From Zygnema cylindricum (taxonomy: Eukaryota > Streptophyta > Zygnematophyceae > Zygnematales > Zygnemataceae), in the NCBI GenBank assembly GCA_037447655.1, contig JBBHKE010000589.1, positions 248,001 through 312,000 on the forward strand: a DNA stretch of 64,000 nt. Direction: 5' to 3'. The notes beneath the pieces are model-generated. The model saw nothing but the letters and a program-made list of their open reading frames with translations, ran no database searches and was not told the origin of the DNA. Shown one piece after another: positions 35,610 to 48,535 of the stretch; position 1 is the first letter of the stretch; every line of letters starts with the position of its first letter. Made by a program: the position numbers and the translations under genes.

Positions 35610-38600
35610 ATGGCGCCTTCCCGAAGGCTGACGTGGCGAAGGAATTTGAACAGTGTTGCTAACAGACGCTGCCTAATGCTTCTGTGGTGGATTCTCATCG
35701 GAATATACATTTCAGGTGGGCGGGCTCTCTAAAAAATATATATCTCTATATAGTTGAATAGATAATACACATTTCTACTGTAGTTTCATAAGGCACTCGT
35801 AAAAGCATTTTCAAGTGCGTCAATTTAACAAGGCAGAGAGAATTTTGAATCTCTGAATGAATTTTCTTGAGAAAAATTTTCATGCCAATGACGAATATTC
35901 GTTGAAATGGAGAACAGTCGGTTTCTATGTGTCGTACTTAATAACGGTAACAAAGAACGAAGCTTTATTGGTCAAATAAAGGTAACAAAAAACAAAATTT
36001 TATTGATTTTTTTTTTTTTTTTGGGAGGAGAAGCGTCCATTTTTCTGTACGGAAGGGTTCTCAGTTCCAATGGACATTTTTGTCTTCTCTCGCATTTGAG
36101 ATAAAAAAAAATATTTTTTTCATTGAAAAAAATGCAGACAACCGAAAAAAAAAATCAATGCTGTTCTGTAACCTGCCTTTTTCTTTCCTTTTAGCTTTTC
36201 TGCCGGAAAATGCTTTTTCTTACATGGAATTTTCACATTCCTGTGTTCGCTACCTCCTCCCTCCCTGCCCCTCCTTATTAGAGTTTCTAACACTATTTCG
36301 GTCGCAATTTTATTTGCCCGAAACTCATAATGTAGTGTTAACCACACTATTTAAGAGAGTGGACTACATCTGCCACGTTTCCTTGCACAAAATCAGTCTT
36401 ATGTATTCTAGTATCACATTAACACTAATAATTCCTTAACGCTAATGACGATGAGCAGTGTAGTTTTCTATGGCCCATTCTTCTATTAACCCTAACGAAT
36501 CTCGTCCTCTCTCTCTCTCGTCCTTTTTGACAGTCATTCTACACGTGTCAGCAATAATTGCCCGCCGGAACACACTTTTCGACCTCAGGGATGACATATA
36601 TGATGACGTGGACAGTGACGATGGGGAGTTTGCCAGATTCGCCGTCCACGTGGCAACTGACAAGGAGGTGTACCGCCCCGGAGAGACCTTATTTGTGCGA
36701 GCTGTGGTGGTGCCCATGCCACCTGTCAATGCTCGAGAATTGGAACATCCAGATGGTTCAAGAGATCCATGGGTCCTAGGGATCCATGGCGAAGTTTTCA
36801 TGAGGTTAATGGTGAGAGAGGAAGCACTATTTGTTCAGTTGATGGTACCTCACATATAGTGAAATGGGTTGTTTGCAAAAGTAGTGTGGCTGACATAAAT
36901 GTGAGGATCAAACTTTTATATGGATGACACTGGTCCTTACCAAAACTTGTTACTAACCATTATGGATAATGTACGTTTAAAAAAGTTCACTATAACCACT
37001 GTAAGTGTAGTATTTTCATGGTAGTGGTTTAGTTATGTTGGTTAAGAGTAGCGAAAAATTGGGAGACCGTGGTGATTTCAAGGCATTGAGTGAATTTAAT
37101 GATTTAAGGAAAGTGGCAACCGACACACTAATCTTACCACTTTTCGTTTAGCCTCATGAATAACACTTGTCTAGTGGTTCCTTCCAAAATGATTCCAGCA
37201 AATGAAATGAAATGTGGAACTACTCACGAATCTGGATTTTAAATTTTGTTCTGGATTTTGAATTCAATGGATTGATTCAATGGTTTATGCTTCTGTTCTT
37301 ACGTGTGCATTAGAATCTTTCCACAGGTTGATTCTCCGAGAGGGCATTGGATTGGAAGAAGCAAGAGAGTGCCTGTAAGCGATTGGCAGGTTCCTTTCCA
37401 GTGGCAAATCCCAAAGGAGAGCAGTGGAGGAGAGTATACTCTCCGAGTCGCTGCTTCGGGAGGATATGTACAGTCTTCTCGAGGAGAACGCAAGGTCCAC
37501 GTGTTCAACTTTCGGAGGAAGGCCCTTCTAATTACCATTGACTTTCTCGAAAGCGGATACGGTCCAGGTGACCATGTTGCAACCAAAATTAGTGTGGCTC
37601 GGGCCCAAGGAGGTAAGTCGCCTTCTGGAACTCCTGTGACGATAGTCCCCAGAGTTGACGGCTCCACCTTCCTGTCTGAAGACATGGCTTGCCAGCTGGA
37701 CGAGGAGGGAGAATGCCACGTGGACTTCACTCTCCCTCTCTTTATGCAAGAAGGAGTGGGTGTTCTAACGGTTGTGGTGAGAGATGGAGGAGTTGTGGAA
37801 AGCATCAGCAAGACCATTCCCATTGTGCTTCAGGTAAAAATCCAGGAGGAGGAAACAAATAGTACGGCATCTAAAACGTATTAAAAAGAGAAAGGAAAAA
37901 AAAGAACACCACCTATCAATCTCACCTCAATCTAATTTGGAAATATCTGTTTAAGACCTGTTTTTCCTCTTAATTGCTCTCCTGCGGCTCATTTTGCAGG
38001 CTTTGGACTTGAGACTGTACCCAGAGGGAGGCCCCTTAGTGGAGGGAGTCGAGAATATAGTTTATTGGGAGGCATTGAGTCCCACCAAGGAGCCATTGGA
38101 GGTCAAAGGAGAGCTTTGGAGCAACGGACAAAATGGACCTCTCCTAGTGTGCAAGCTGGCAGCCCGTCATGAAGGCCGAGGGAAGTTTAACTTTACTCCT
38201 TTCCCGGGAAAAGAATACGAAATCCATATTCTTAAACCTTCTGGTGCGGGAAAAGTCATTCCACTACCTCCCGCGGAAAAGGAGGGACCTGGCGGAGGAA
38301 AGGGAAAGAGATTTCCCTTAGTGGCTCTCTCGCTTTTAGAGAGGGAAGCGGGAGGACCGCAGGTCAAGCCGGTACGTGTACGAGTCGAGGGGATGACACG
38401 TGGCAAAGCGAGAATGGCTTTGTTTTGGAAGGAAGTACAGATAGTGAGAGTGGCTTTGTTTTGGAAGGACGTACAGCTGGAGAGCGCGAGTGTAAAGTTG
38501 TCGGAGAGTGATAAGAGTGGTAAGATGACGTCAGAGGTAGTTTTGGGAACAGAAAGAGCTCCGAGCCATGGAGGTGTGGGAAGGGTGACTGTGTTTGTGG

Positions 38601-41561
38601 AAGATTGGTATTCCAAAACCATGGTTCCAATTGCGGAGAGATTGGTGTTTTTACAACCAAAAAAAATTCTCCACGTGGAAGTTCGACAAGCAGTTGGGAG
38701 TGTGGGAGAGAGAGCGTATCCAGGAGCTCGGGAGGCACTGGAGGTTGTAGTGAAGGATGAGGAGGGCAAAGGGGTAGAGGGAGCAGTAGTGGGATTGGTG
38801 GTTACTGATCGGAGTTCAGGAGCCATGGTAGAGGATAGGAAGAGAGCGCCTCTTTTTTTAGAAATGGTTCTACTGGAAGACGAGGTGGAACACTTGGAGG
38901 CTTCGGGGGAGTACTTGGGGGGAACAGATGAAGATAAGGAAGCCATGGATTTGCTGTTGGGTACGCAGGGATGGCGGAGATTTGCATATTCTGTGAGTGT
39001 TAAGAAAGGGAAGATGACGTTCATATGGAGGATGGTCTTAATTTTGCAGCATTGGATGATATTACTATACAGGGTATTAATATTGGAGCCATTCTCATAT
39101 CATCCAGTATATTTGAGACTTGCCCGTATTCATGGTGAGTCTATGCGAGCTGATTTTAGTATGATGTTGTCGGACAAGTCAGAAGTAGAAGAGTTTGAGT
39201 CTGTGATTCGGTCGGAATCGTTCCCTAGCAATCTTCATGAGGCGTTTTTTGAGCATCTCGTTGAGGCAATTCCTGCCATAGAGACGACGAAAGCCATTGA
39301 GGAAAATAAAGGATTCAAGAAAAGGTTCGAGTCAATAAAATACGAGCGTGTATATGCTTATAGAAAAGTAGCGAACAGTGGGAAGGATGTCCGGCAAGAC
39401 TTCACAGACACGGTCTTTTGGGCCACGGCTCTCTTCACGGACAAGCAAGGGGTGTGTAGACTACTTTTCTGCCTTTTATCTCTTGCAACTCGCTTCATTT
39501 CTTCGTCTGTCCTATCCGCATTTGTTTTTCACTGTACCGTGAAATTCGACAATCTTTCTCCTTTTTTTGCCCACATTTCTGTTTCACCATGTTTTGCTGA
39601 CACTTCCTCCCTTACAAAACCCTCTTCTGTTTGTTGAAACTTCCCTTGTCAGCACATTCTCTCGTAACACATTCTCACATCCTCATTCATTCATTCATTC
39701 TCATTTTCACATTCTCACATTCTCTTCTCAGATCGCTCGAGCCGAGTTCGACTTGAGCGACTCTATCACGTCTTTTGGAGCACGAGCCGACGCCCACTTA
39801 GCCTCTCACACAAACTCCTCCAATGGAGAAGACCCATGGTCTATGGCCTTTGGTTCCAGTTCGGAACACATCATCACCTCGGGAAAACCATTGACATTGG
39901 ATGTAAAGGCTCCTCTGGAGCTGACAGATGGCGACACGATAGACCTTCCTATTAGCATCTCGAACAGTGTTTCTGAGAATTTGCAAATTCGCCTCAATTA
40001 TTCCGTACAAGGAGCATTGCAAAATGTTGGGGAAGATGTTGGTGAGGGAGCACCAAAAGCTGTTCAGGCAAAGATGCAAATTCGACATTTTGTCAGCCTG
40101 ATAGCTAAATCGCGACCGGAAATAACCGACGGCGATGTTCTTGTCTCGAAAGGCGATATTACAAAATTCGGGCAGATTGTTGTGGACATAGAAGGTTCCG
40201 TTAAAGAAGGAGAACAGGGTCTCGTACTCCCGAACCTCCCTCCCTTGCGGGATGCTGTTATTCGCCCAGTCCTGGTGTCGCCTGAAGGTTTTCCAGGGGA
40301 AATTTCATTTGGAGGGAGCATTGAAGCGAATCAGGTGGCAAGTGGAAGGGATTTTATTCTTTCAGAATCCATGGTGGTAAGGGAAATGTGGATCTTTTTT
40401 ATTTCTTTGTTAATTCTTCTCAAGTCCATGTTGATAAAGGAAATAAAGAACTGAATCGTTCATTTGTCCAGGATCCATGTTCGGGAAATGTGGAACTGAG
40501 TCATATACTGCAGTTCAGTCAAAATTTCTTGCTTGAAACGAGATTGCCTATTCCTAAACAAATTCAAGCGATTTTGGAAAGAGTGAAAATTTATGTAGAA
40601 GTACTGACATGTATTACACCAAATTAAATTTCAGATGGTTTAATAACTAAATTTCCCAAGAAAATTGTGGAAAAAGATTTCATCTCTTAACAAGAACGGA
40701 GAGTCTAAAATCGATTTTGTGTACTGGTCTAGAGCTTGTCGAGGTACCAAGTTTCAAGAGTACTAGGAAGAATGCAATGAGTGTCAATACCTTTAATAAG
40801 CATCTAGGTTATTACAATGCATTCGTTGCGAGTGTAGTAGGTCATTCCTTTACCCAAATTCCTCGAATTTGGTTGTTGTCAGCTTTCTATTTGAATCGAT
40901 ATAGGATACTTGGTTTTGTTTGACCAAGGACGGCCTTCAAATGAAAGGTGCTTGGCAAAATATGCTGGAATTTTGAAAAAGTTATCGTTTTTTCTGTTGA
41001 TCACAGCAGTTCATTAAATAAATTATCCCCACATATTTGAAAATCTACAAAATCCAGCATTCTAACCTCTAGAATGATGGCTGGATAGCCGATATACACT
41101 CCTTGATGCAATTTTTTCCAGAATTGGCACATAGTCATTCTAGTGTTGAAGAAACGTTCCCGTGGCCTGTCTTTAATTTCTGCTGTAGCTTTATCCATGG
41201 CTGGTGCAATTGCTGGTGAGGGTGGTAGAATGGATCTCTATCCATGGCTGTTGTCCTCTATCCCAGCCCCCTCGCTAGCTTATCACATGCTATAGAGGCC
41301 CTCATTCAAGAGCCTCACGGATGCTTCGAGCAAACCAGTGCAACAGTCTATCCCAACATCATGGTGGGTCCTCCGACTCTTAACAGCAGTCAGGGTAAAT
41401 TGCTGGTGTGCACAACAGTGTACAGTTCTGCCTACTTGACGTCATTAGAACCACAGCTGTTTTGTTTTCAAAGACAAACTAGATACTTGAATTGACTGTA
41501 GAGTTGCATCAGTATATATATGTAATGTAAGTTTTTATATATATGTATATGTATACGTATG

Positions 41562-41595
<34 letters not shown>

Positions 41596-44500
41596 ATATG
41601 TATGTATATTATATGTATATATATGTATATATATATAGAGATATCTATGTATATATGTATCTATATATAGGTATATAGGTATATATATATATACCTATAT
41701 ATATGTATGTATATATAAATATATGTATATATATATATGTATTTTTATATTTAAATATATATATTTATATTTATATATATCTGTGTATATGTATACATAA
41801 AAACGGAAACACACACGTGTATATATAACATATGTATGCATGTCCATCAGTGCGTGACTCGTGTTGTTGGAAATGCAGGCACAGTTGTACTTCAAGACCC
41901 ACAAGACCAGTTCGGAGACCGTGAATCGCTCCACAAAGATGTTGAAGGAGGGCTTCGCTCGACTGCAAACTTTTGAGATTGGAGGAAGCGGCGGCTTTGA
42001 GTGGTTTGGGCAATCCCCAGCCAGCGAAGCACTTACGGCGTATGCTCTCATGGAATTTACAGATTTAGCAAAAGTTCACCCGGTTCCTAAGGTGCTTTAC
42101 CACTTACTTTTCTCCTCCCTCTTTCCCGTCTTGGACGAATGTTGAAAGAGACGAAAATGTCTCAGTTCTACTGTCAGTTCCATTGTAATATCAGCTGACC
42201 TGTAGGAGTACTTCTCTTCATTTAGCGAAATAGATCTGTGCTTCATTTTCACTTGGATTAAGTTTCTCCCTTCCTCTGTTTGGCCCCACAGCCTCTTCTC
42301 CAGCGCGTGGCTGCATGGCTGGCGGCGCGACGTGACAATTCGAGACGCTCCTTCCGCCTCGAGGAAGCTCACTCGGATGGATTGTCGGGGGCACCAGAAA
42401 ATGTCACATTGGCATATATTGTGTGGGCTCTGGCGTCCGCAGGATACGCGCAGGTGTGCAAATATCCCCCATCTCCTTCCTCAGTCACGGGTTTCTGTAG
42501 ACAAGTTCGTTCGTACTGGACGCCTGTCCACGTCTTTACTGTTTGTAGAAAAAATAAATGTCTTCGACTGTGTCCTTTTACTTCTGTGCATTCTTTGTGA
42601 CGAAAGATGTTGTTAGCCATAAAATAAATCCTCATGTTTCTGGTTTTTCTTTCTCCCCCCCACATCTATTCATCATTCTCCTCCTGTCTTCCAGGACCTT
42701 GCACTCCAGCTCGAGAATGTGCGAGAAACAGCAGTGGCTGGCAAGGATCCCTACCTTCAATCTCTGGCTGCCATATCTCTGTACCGCAGCGGGCAGAAAG
42801 AAAAAGCGAAGCCATTGGCTGAAGCTCTCCGCTTGGCGCAACGGGCGGACGGTTCTGTGCACGGATCCGTTACGTCAATCACACGGTCCACAGGGGAGGA
42901 GCTGCTTGTAGAGACCACCAGTCTGGCTCTGCTGACGTGGCTGGAGGAGTGGGAGCATTTTAAGGAGGTGGGAGAGACAGCCGTCAGCTGGATTTTTTCC
43001 CAATGCCAGGGGGGCTCCTATGGCTCCACTCAGGCCACTGTGCTTGCTCTCAAGGTATGCTTTTGCACCCTTGTATTGTCGACTTCCAGTTTTTTTCTCC
43101 ACAGAGATTTCCAGATTCTGGCAGTTCTGTCGTGCTCAATTGGAGCAGACAACAGCATTAATGTGGTTTATACTATCGTTGATCAAATTCTCGAATTTCA
43201 GTTGTCGAAGTACAAAATTTAAACTAATGCGTATGCACCAAATCTGGGAAAGTTGGACCGTTGCCAGTGTGGATTCAATATCACAACCCACACTAGTAAT
43301 TGTGGACAGCAATGTGATGATGTAGGCTCTTCTCGCTTATAATGACAAAATTCGCGATAAAACGGCTCCCAATGGCACTGCTACGTTGTCGGTGAATGGC
43401 GATGAAGTTGCGACAGTGGAAATCAAAGGTCGGTCAGAAACTCCATTGATTCTCCAGCTTCCAGAAAGCAGGGCAAGAAATTTGTACGAGGGGAGAAGGC
43501 ACAGGATGGAAGTGAGCATGGAAGGAGGCTTCTCCATGCCCTATACAGTACAGGTCAGTGTTGCAGTTTTAGTCATACAAATTGGTGAATGAGAATGCAA
43601 TGACCAGCACTTTGGAGCTGCCTATGGGTGGATTTTATGAGGTTTCAGGTCACGTCGCCGTATTGCCAACTTTTAAGTGAATGAAATGGTTGCTTAGAAG
43701 GATGCTGTCTAAATTGTCTCAGACATTGAAATGAAACATGTCAAACGGACATCAAATGTCGGAGACGATTCTTGCATTGTTTGTGACTGTCCTGTAGACT
43801 CTATTTTGGAGGACATTACTATGAAATGCGAGATCCGATATTAAACTTTCATGTTACTAAACAAAAGGCAATGACCAGAAAATATACTGGTCTTGACATT
43901 GGACATCAAACATTGGATCGAATTTTGGAATTTGGACATCGGACATTGGACACTGGAAGCTGGACATTGGACATGGGCCATCAAACATCAGACCTCAGAT
44001 GCACTGGAAATTACAAATTGGAAATCGGAAATTGAAAATTAGACATTAGGCATTCGACGCTAGCCAAAATCTCATCATGAGGAATGTTCTAGATTGGACA
44101 TTGAACAATCCTTAATCAGATTTTGACTTCATGGGACAAGATCAATTCATCATGTTATGGAAACCAATAAAATTACTCGTCTCAAGAAAAAGCTAGGTTC
44201 TGTGAGATTCTGGCAGAAAAATAATTAGGTTGTGTTCTGTGGGATTATGTACCCCACACTCAGTTATCTCGGCTTCTTTTCTTTAGGATAATTCGTATGT
44301 TTTTTCTTTTCTTCTTCAAATAAAGGTCTTGCATTATGTAGATGCAAGCACCCTTGTAGCTTTAATAACATCAACTTTGGTTATTTAGAAACACATTTTA
44401 ACCAACGTTACTACACAAGTCAATTCGTTTTTTTACACCCACTAAAAGTTCCACAGGCACAATGTCAACTAAACCATTTTTTTTCGGTTTCAGATACGCT

Positions 44501-45560
44501 ATCGCAAGATCCAGCTGATGTCATCTCCCGACTCTGCAGTGCACCTCACAACGGAACTCACGAACACGGATCTCGCGGAAGGAGACCTTGCTGACATCAT
44601 CATCAGACTCTCCAACAAATTAGACCGCCCTCTCTTCATGGTTCCTCTCTTCCCCTCTTACTCCTTTCCTCCCTCCCTCCTCCCTTCCCCTCTTCCTCCC
44701 TCCCCCTCTTCCTCCCTTCCCCTCTCTCCGGCTCTCCCACTCCCTCTCCCTTTCCCTCTTCCCTCTCTCTCCCTCTCCACCTCCCCCTACCCCTCCCCCT
44801 CCCCCACCCTCTCCCTCTTGCTCTCGCTCTCTCCTTCTCCCCCTCCGACTGTCCCTTTTTATCTTTGTTTACCTATTTCCTACCGCCCGCATGCTGACAT
44901 TTCATGGGAATGAAACCTCTTTAAATGTCTTCCCTTGTTTGTGAAGAGTCGCCCAATGATAGTTTTTTTAACGGGGAGGGATGGAGATGAACTGGATGGT
45001 GGGAGGGAGAGGGAGAGGGAGCAGGTGGTAGCCATTATCGGACTCCCGGGAGGCTTGGAAATCCGCCATGACCATCTCAAAGATCTCGTTACCTCGGGTG
45101 TACTGCCTTTCTATGAGGTACAATCTCGCAACACAGGCATTCTGTATTATACGGATGTATCCTCAAACAGCGAGGACAACGGGAGAACAATCTAGTCGTT
45201 GGTTTCCAGAATTTGCCCTACAGCAAAGTCTCATAAATCACCTAAGCAGACCTAGTCTGTGGGTTCACCGTGAGTTTCATCAACTTTTTTGTCTTTTTCA
45301 CACAGGTCCGTGGCCGAGAGGTAGTGCTCTACTGGCGCACGATGGCGCCACGTGGCAGCTTGCAACTTCGCCTCCAAGCGGAGGCTGCAGTTCCCGGGCG
45401 ATTCACGGGACAGGCGTCACGCGCCTACGAATACTATTCGCCGAAAGCACGTCATTGGTCGGCCCCCTTGCACTGCTTCATCGCACGACATGGAAGGCTG
45501 CGCTCCGTTCCGCTGGAGGACACTGATTCGGTTTCAGTAAACATGGCTGCCTCTGTTTAG
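35610..45560 (+). CDS. Membrane-anchored bacterial-type alpha-2-macroglobulin
   Basis: Thirteen exons join in phase to 1526 codons: 35610-35715, 36534-36811, 37327-37833, 38000-39451, 39732-40376, 41229-41363, 41879-42091, 42292-42453, 42695-43054, 43326-43553, 44494-44640, 45025-45117 and 45306-45560. A basic N-terminus is followed by a hydrophobic anchor (residues 21-45, LMLLWWILIGIYIS). Residues 73-130 hold the MG2 YRPGE motif. Exon 4 has the LLGTQGWRRF motif of bacterial-type members. Residues 1027-1031 are GCFEQ, keeping the Cys and Gln that form the thioester. The thioester domain continues (GGFEWFG, LTAYALMEF, GSTQATVLALK). The C-terminal domain has IGLPGGL and SRAYEYYSPKARHW. Such proteins trap proteases or tag targets covalently. 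The layout resembles bacterial rather than animal family members, yet introns are typical. The donor of exon 11 (ATG/GTTCCT) is weak. Confidence 0.9.
36310..36463. mobile_element. MITE remnant in macroglobulin intron 1
   Basis: Only the right half is clear. It has an interior like GGACTACATCTGCCACGT and a decayed end ACGCTAATGACGATGAGC then AGTGTA. Confidence 0.5.
41515..41818. repeat. TA/TATG-rich microsatellite in macroglobulin intron 6
   Basis: Long mixed runs of TATG, TATA and ATAC units fill most of the intron between 41364 and 41878. Confidence 0.9.
43860..44060 (+). repeat. Degenerate GGACATTGGA minisatellite in macroglobulin intron 10
   Basis: Many variants of GGACAT, CATTGGA and GGAAATT follow one another, spaced in steps near 6-12 bases. 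Confidence 0.75.
44641..45024 (+). other. Macroglobulin intron 11 with CT tract at the donor and GA tract at the acceptor
   Basis: From 10 bases after the donor to about 44860 the intron is almost pure CT (CTCCCTCC-like units). The last 25 bases before the acceptor CAG are GGGAGGGAGAGGGAGAGGGA, so no polypyrimidine tract precedes the acceptor. The two tracts are complementary in antiparallel orientation and could pair in the transcript. Splicing is required because the open frame stops at 44911-44913 and the downstream exon restores the conserved IIGLPGGLEIR segment. Confidence 0.75.
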
Positions 45561-47407
45561 TTGGAGCAAAACTGGTTTACTTTTTTTCTGTCGGTGCTTA
45601 GACTCTAGTTTTGTGGATCTATAGAGTATTTTACGCTGTAAGCTAAAGGTAATTAGCGTAGGGCTATTGTAGATGCACAGGATAGCGTTGGGGCATTGCT
45701 GTTTAAATTTGTTTCTCTGAGGTTGTTTTGTATGTTGCGTTGTATGGTGAAGGTTTCGGTTTAGACCAGTAGATTTCCTTTTTTTTTTCCAGTTGTTTAA
45801 TTTTAGGTCTTTATTCCTCAACACTTGGTGTTCTCAATTTTTTCCCAATGAGCTTAAGGTTTTTATACTTGCAAAGTGGTTTTCATGTGAACTTATTCCT
45901 TTCTCCTGTCCTGCACAATAATCCATTGTTTTTTCCAGGTTCCCACTTTGCTCACTGTGGTGAGATGGAAACCTTTATATCTGACAGTGATGTTTTTCTA
46001 CTGGTACATTCCAGACCAAAACCGAGGCTTCGATCATAGAACTCGATCTTTTGATGGTAGAAATGGATGAGTTCCGCATGTCGAGGAATAAACCATCAAG
46101 AGCAACGACAAAAGAGGCACCGGAAGATGTTAACTTTTTTATTTTCTTTTTGATGTGCCGATGCAAACCCGATGTATTGGCGATGTACCAATATGATACC
46201 GAAACACTGATGCAGTAAACAAATTTAGGGTTTTGAGTGAAGGAGGGAGGATGGGAGGAAGGAAGGAAAGGTGGAAGAGGAGATCAGAAGGGAAAGCGGG
46301 AGAGAAGGCAAAAGGAAGGTAGAAAGGAAGGCGGGTGGGAGTGTTGGACGAAGAGCGAGAGGGGGAGAGGGAGAGAGGAAGGGAGGGAAGGAGGGAAGAA
46401 GGTATGAAAAAGATAAAATAACACTAAGTTTGGTAGAAAAAAAAACAGTAAACTGGCATCAGAATAGCTAGATGACAATTGAAAATTGTAATGATAAACT
46501 TTATTAGAAATGCAAAGCGTGGTGAAGGAGTGGAAGAAACTGCAAAACCAAGGTGAAGAGGAGGAGGAAGGTCAAAAAAAAAGACCCAACAATGTTACAA
46601 AATATGAATGAGGAACAGAATCCAACAAAACCTAGTAAAGCTGCAGAATCTAAAAAACCCGAGCCCAAAAAACCCAACCACGCCCACTAAATGGCAAATG
46701 CAGGCGGTCACATAAAGTACTCACCAGTGGATGGTTGCAATTGAGTATTAGTGACAAATTAAGACAATACTAAGCTGTGAATCGATGTATAGTAAAGAAA
46801 GTATTTGCCTTCAATTGCTATTAATTTTAGTTTAGAGATGACGAAAATGGACTGAATATAATGTGTAATAAACAAAAACTTAGTTCTTACGAGTACTGTT
46901 TAGGGTCGAAGGTCAAAAAACAAGCAGTACAGGGATAATGTTATCAACCTCAATGGCAAATTCTTTACACGGTAATGTTGAGAGAAACGCGCTTTTGGTA
47001 AAATAATAACCAGCGCGGATGCACATCGGTATAAAAGCAATAAGAAATATTGCAAAAATTCTTCATTGTATATTTGCCGAAGGCTAACCCGAATGAAGTG
47101 GAGAAGAATCAGTTATGCCACACTGCAGCTTAACATATTCGATTAACCATACCAGACCGCACAACAACTAATCGCGATGAGTATTTACACAAAGACAACA
47201 CTAATTTTTGTAATTCCAAACTCATTTCTCTCATGTCGGATGGCATATGCTGTCCATGACCTTCCACAGGTGGCATCCGGAGGTGGTTCCAACAGGACGA
47301 ATACGGATGTTTTTAGGGTTAAGGGTCAGGGCCTGCAGGCAGTTTCATCATGGATTGGAACCTAAGGATTTCCTCCGACAGCTAGAAGCAGAACCCTCGT
47401 CTTCTTT
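45561..47407. other. Intergenic sequence after the macroglobulin gene
   Basis: The 3' UTR is expected here. A GA-rich tract (GGAGGGAAGG type) runs at about 46241-46405. No further gene is supported. Confidence 0.45.
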
Positions 47408-47596
47408 TCACTTCCAAACCTTCAACTCTGCTTTGTGTGGATGAGACGTATGATGCACGAATACCGAAAAAGCTACAAAAATAAGAAGAAGCGCAGCTAG
47501 AAGTTGCCCACGGAGATGACGGAATGGATTGACACAGCACCACCGCAAGGCGTGGTTTGGAGACTCACAGCGGAGTGGGGCTTGAGGCTCATCCAC
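47408..47596 (-). other. Possible first exon with a membrane anchor, unassigned
   Basis: A 62-codon minus-strand frame has a polar start, then a clear hydrophobic segment (LLAALLLIFVAFSVFV), then a basic stretch, as in type II membrane proteins. A GT follows after AAG near 47418 as a possible donor, but no downstream exon could be joined. It may be chance. Confidence 0.25.
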
Positions 47597-47654
47597 GGTC
47601 CCTCGGTTAGTCCTTTGAAGGAGAGTTCTCGCTCTCCATAGCCTTTTGGATCAG

Positions 47655-48479
47655 AGAATTTGGACAATCCTAGCCACAGTTATTTCATCCCTGAGTTCCC
47701 TTCCGGTATATATAAAGGGAACGTTGGCGACTTAGGGTACGACCCCATGTGGCTAAGTAAGGGTTTTTTCTGTCGTTTTCCTTTAAAACTTAGCGCCGTA
47801 CTGCTAAAGTTTCAATCGTACGAGGAAATCGCAAATTAGCAGAGTACAATTTGCGTCATCCTCGAACGTAGGATGTAGAAAAATTATAAGATGGAGATAA
47901 AAGTCAAACCATGGAAAGCTGACCTTATTTTGATTTGGAAACCTTAAAGAACCTGTAGCAGGCGTCACGTGAAATCCAGTTATATGAAAACACATTGCAA
48001 GGATGCATCGGTAAACAGTGGATAAACAAAGAAAAGACTGAATATTTATGTGTAAGTTGACAGTAAAAAACAGAGCATGGAGTAGAAAAAACAGAAATAA
48101 TAAGCATTGAAGGTAGACATATGATTGGTAAAAATGAAATGAGAATGAGAAAAAAGAAACTGCTAACGGCCGAAGAAGAGATCTACACCGCCAATCGCTA
48201 TTAGCGTGTAGGTTTGATTAGCGTATACTATTATTTAGCGTGGTGTACGCTAATTGGGAATTTGGAAATTTTGGAAGAAATCGATTACTCTAATTAGGAA
48301 TTAGGGCTTTTTTTAAATAGTGTGGATAATTCTATTTGAGAATAAAAACAAAAAAAAGCGGGACGGGATTAGCGTACACAACGCTAATAGCGATTGGCGG
48401 TGTACAAGGGAAAGGCCGGAGAGACAGACAGAAATAAGTGTATTTTTTTAGTGTGGAAATCTGCGGAGACCGGCATTTA
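47655..48479 (+). repeat. Duplicated segment, copy 1 (carries a MITE)
   Basis: Collinear with 50521-51123 (for example GGACAATCCTAGCCACAG and AAGGGAACGTTGGCG). The difference in length is almost entirely the 219 bases of MITE plus TA duplication at 48184-48404. The block contains an end reading GGGTACGACCCCATGTGG at 47735, similar to the Harbinger-type ends at 51125-52438. A further 55 bases (48480-48535) match 52442-52496. Confidence 0.9.
48186..48402. mobile_element. Clean reference MITE with perfect inverted ends
   Basis: The ends are CACCGCCAATCGCTATTAG and its exact complement, at least 22 bp inverted, flanked by TA on both sides (48184-48185 and 48403-48404). The duplicate segment at 51048-51049 has a single TA in the same sequence and no element. 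This defines the borders and shows that insertion duplicated TA, as for Tc1/mariner/pogo elements. Confidence 0.93.
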
Positions 48480-48535
48480 TTGAAGGTCGGTCACGGAGAA
48501 TCTTCACTAAAAAACAAAAGTAGCATGGCTAAGTT

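Noticed and set aside
38167-39024. 285-codon minus-strand frame
   Set aside because: It is antisense to the large macroglobulin exon, whose sense frame carries clear family motifs.
41515-41818. CRISPR-like or regulatory array
   Set aside because: It is a simple TA/TATG microsatellite in an intron, with no spacer structure.
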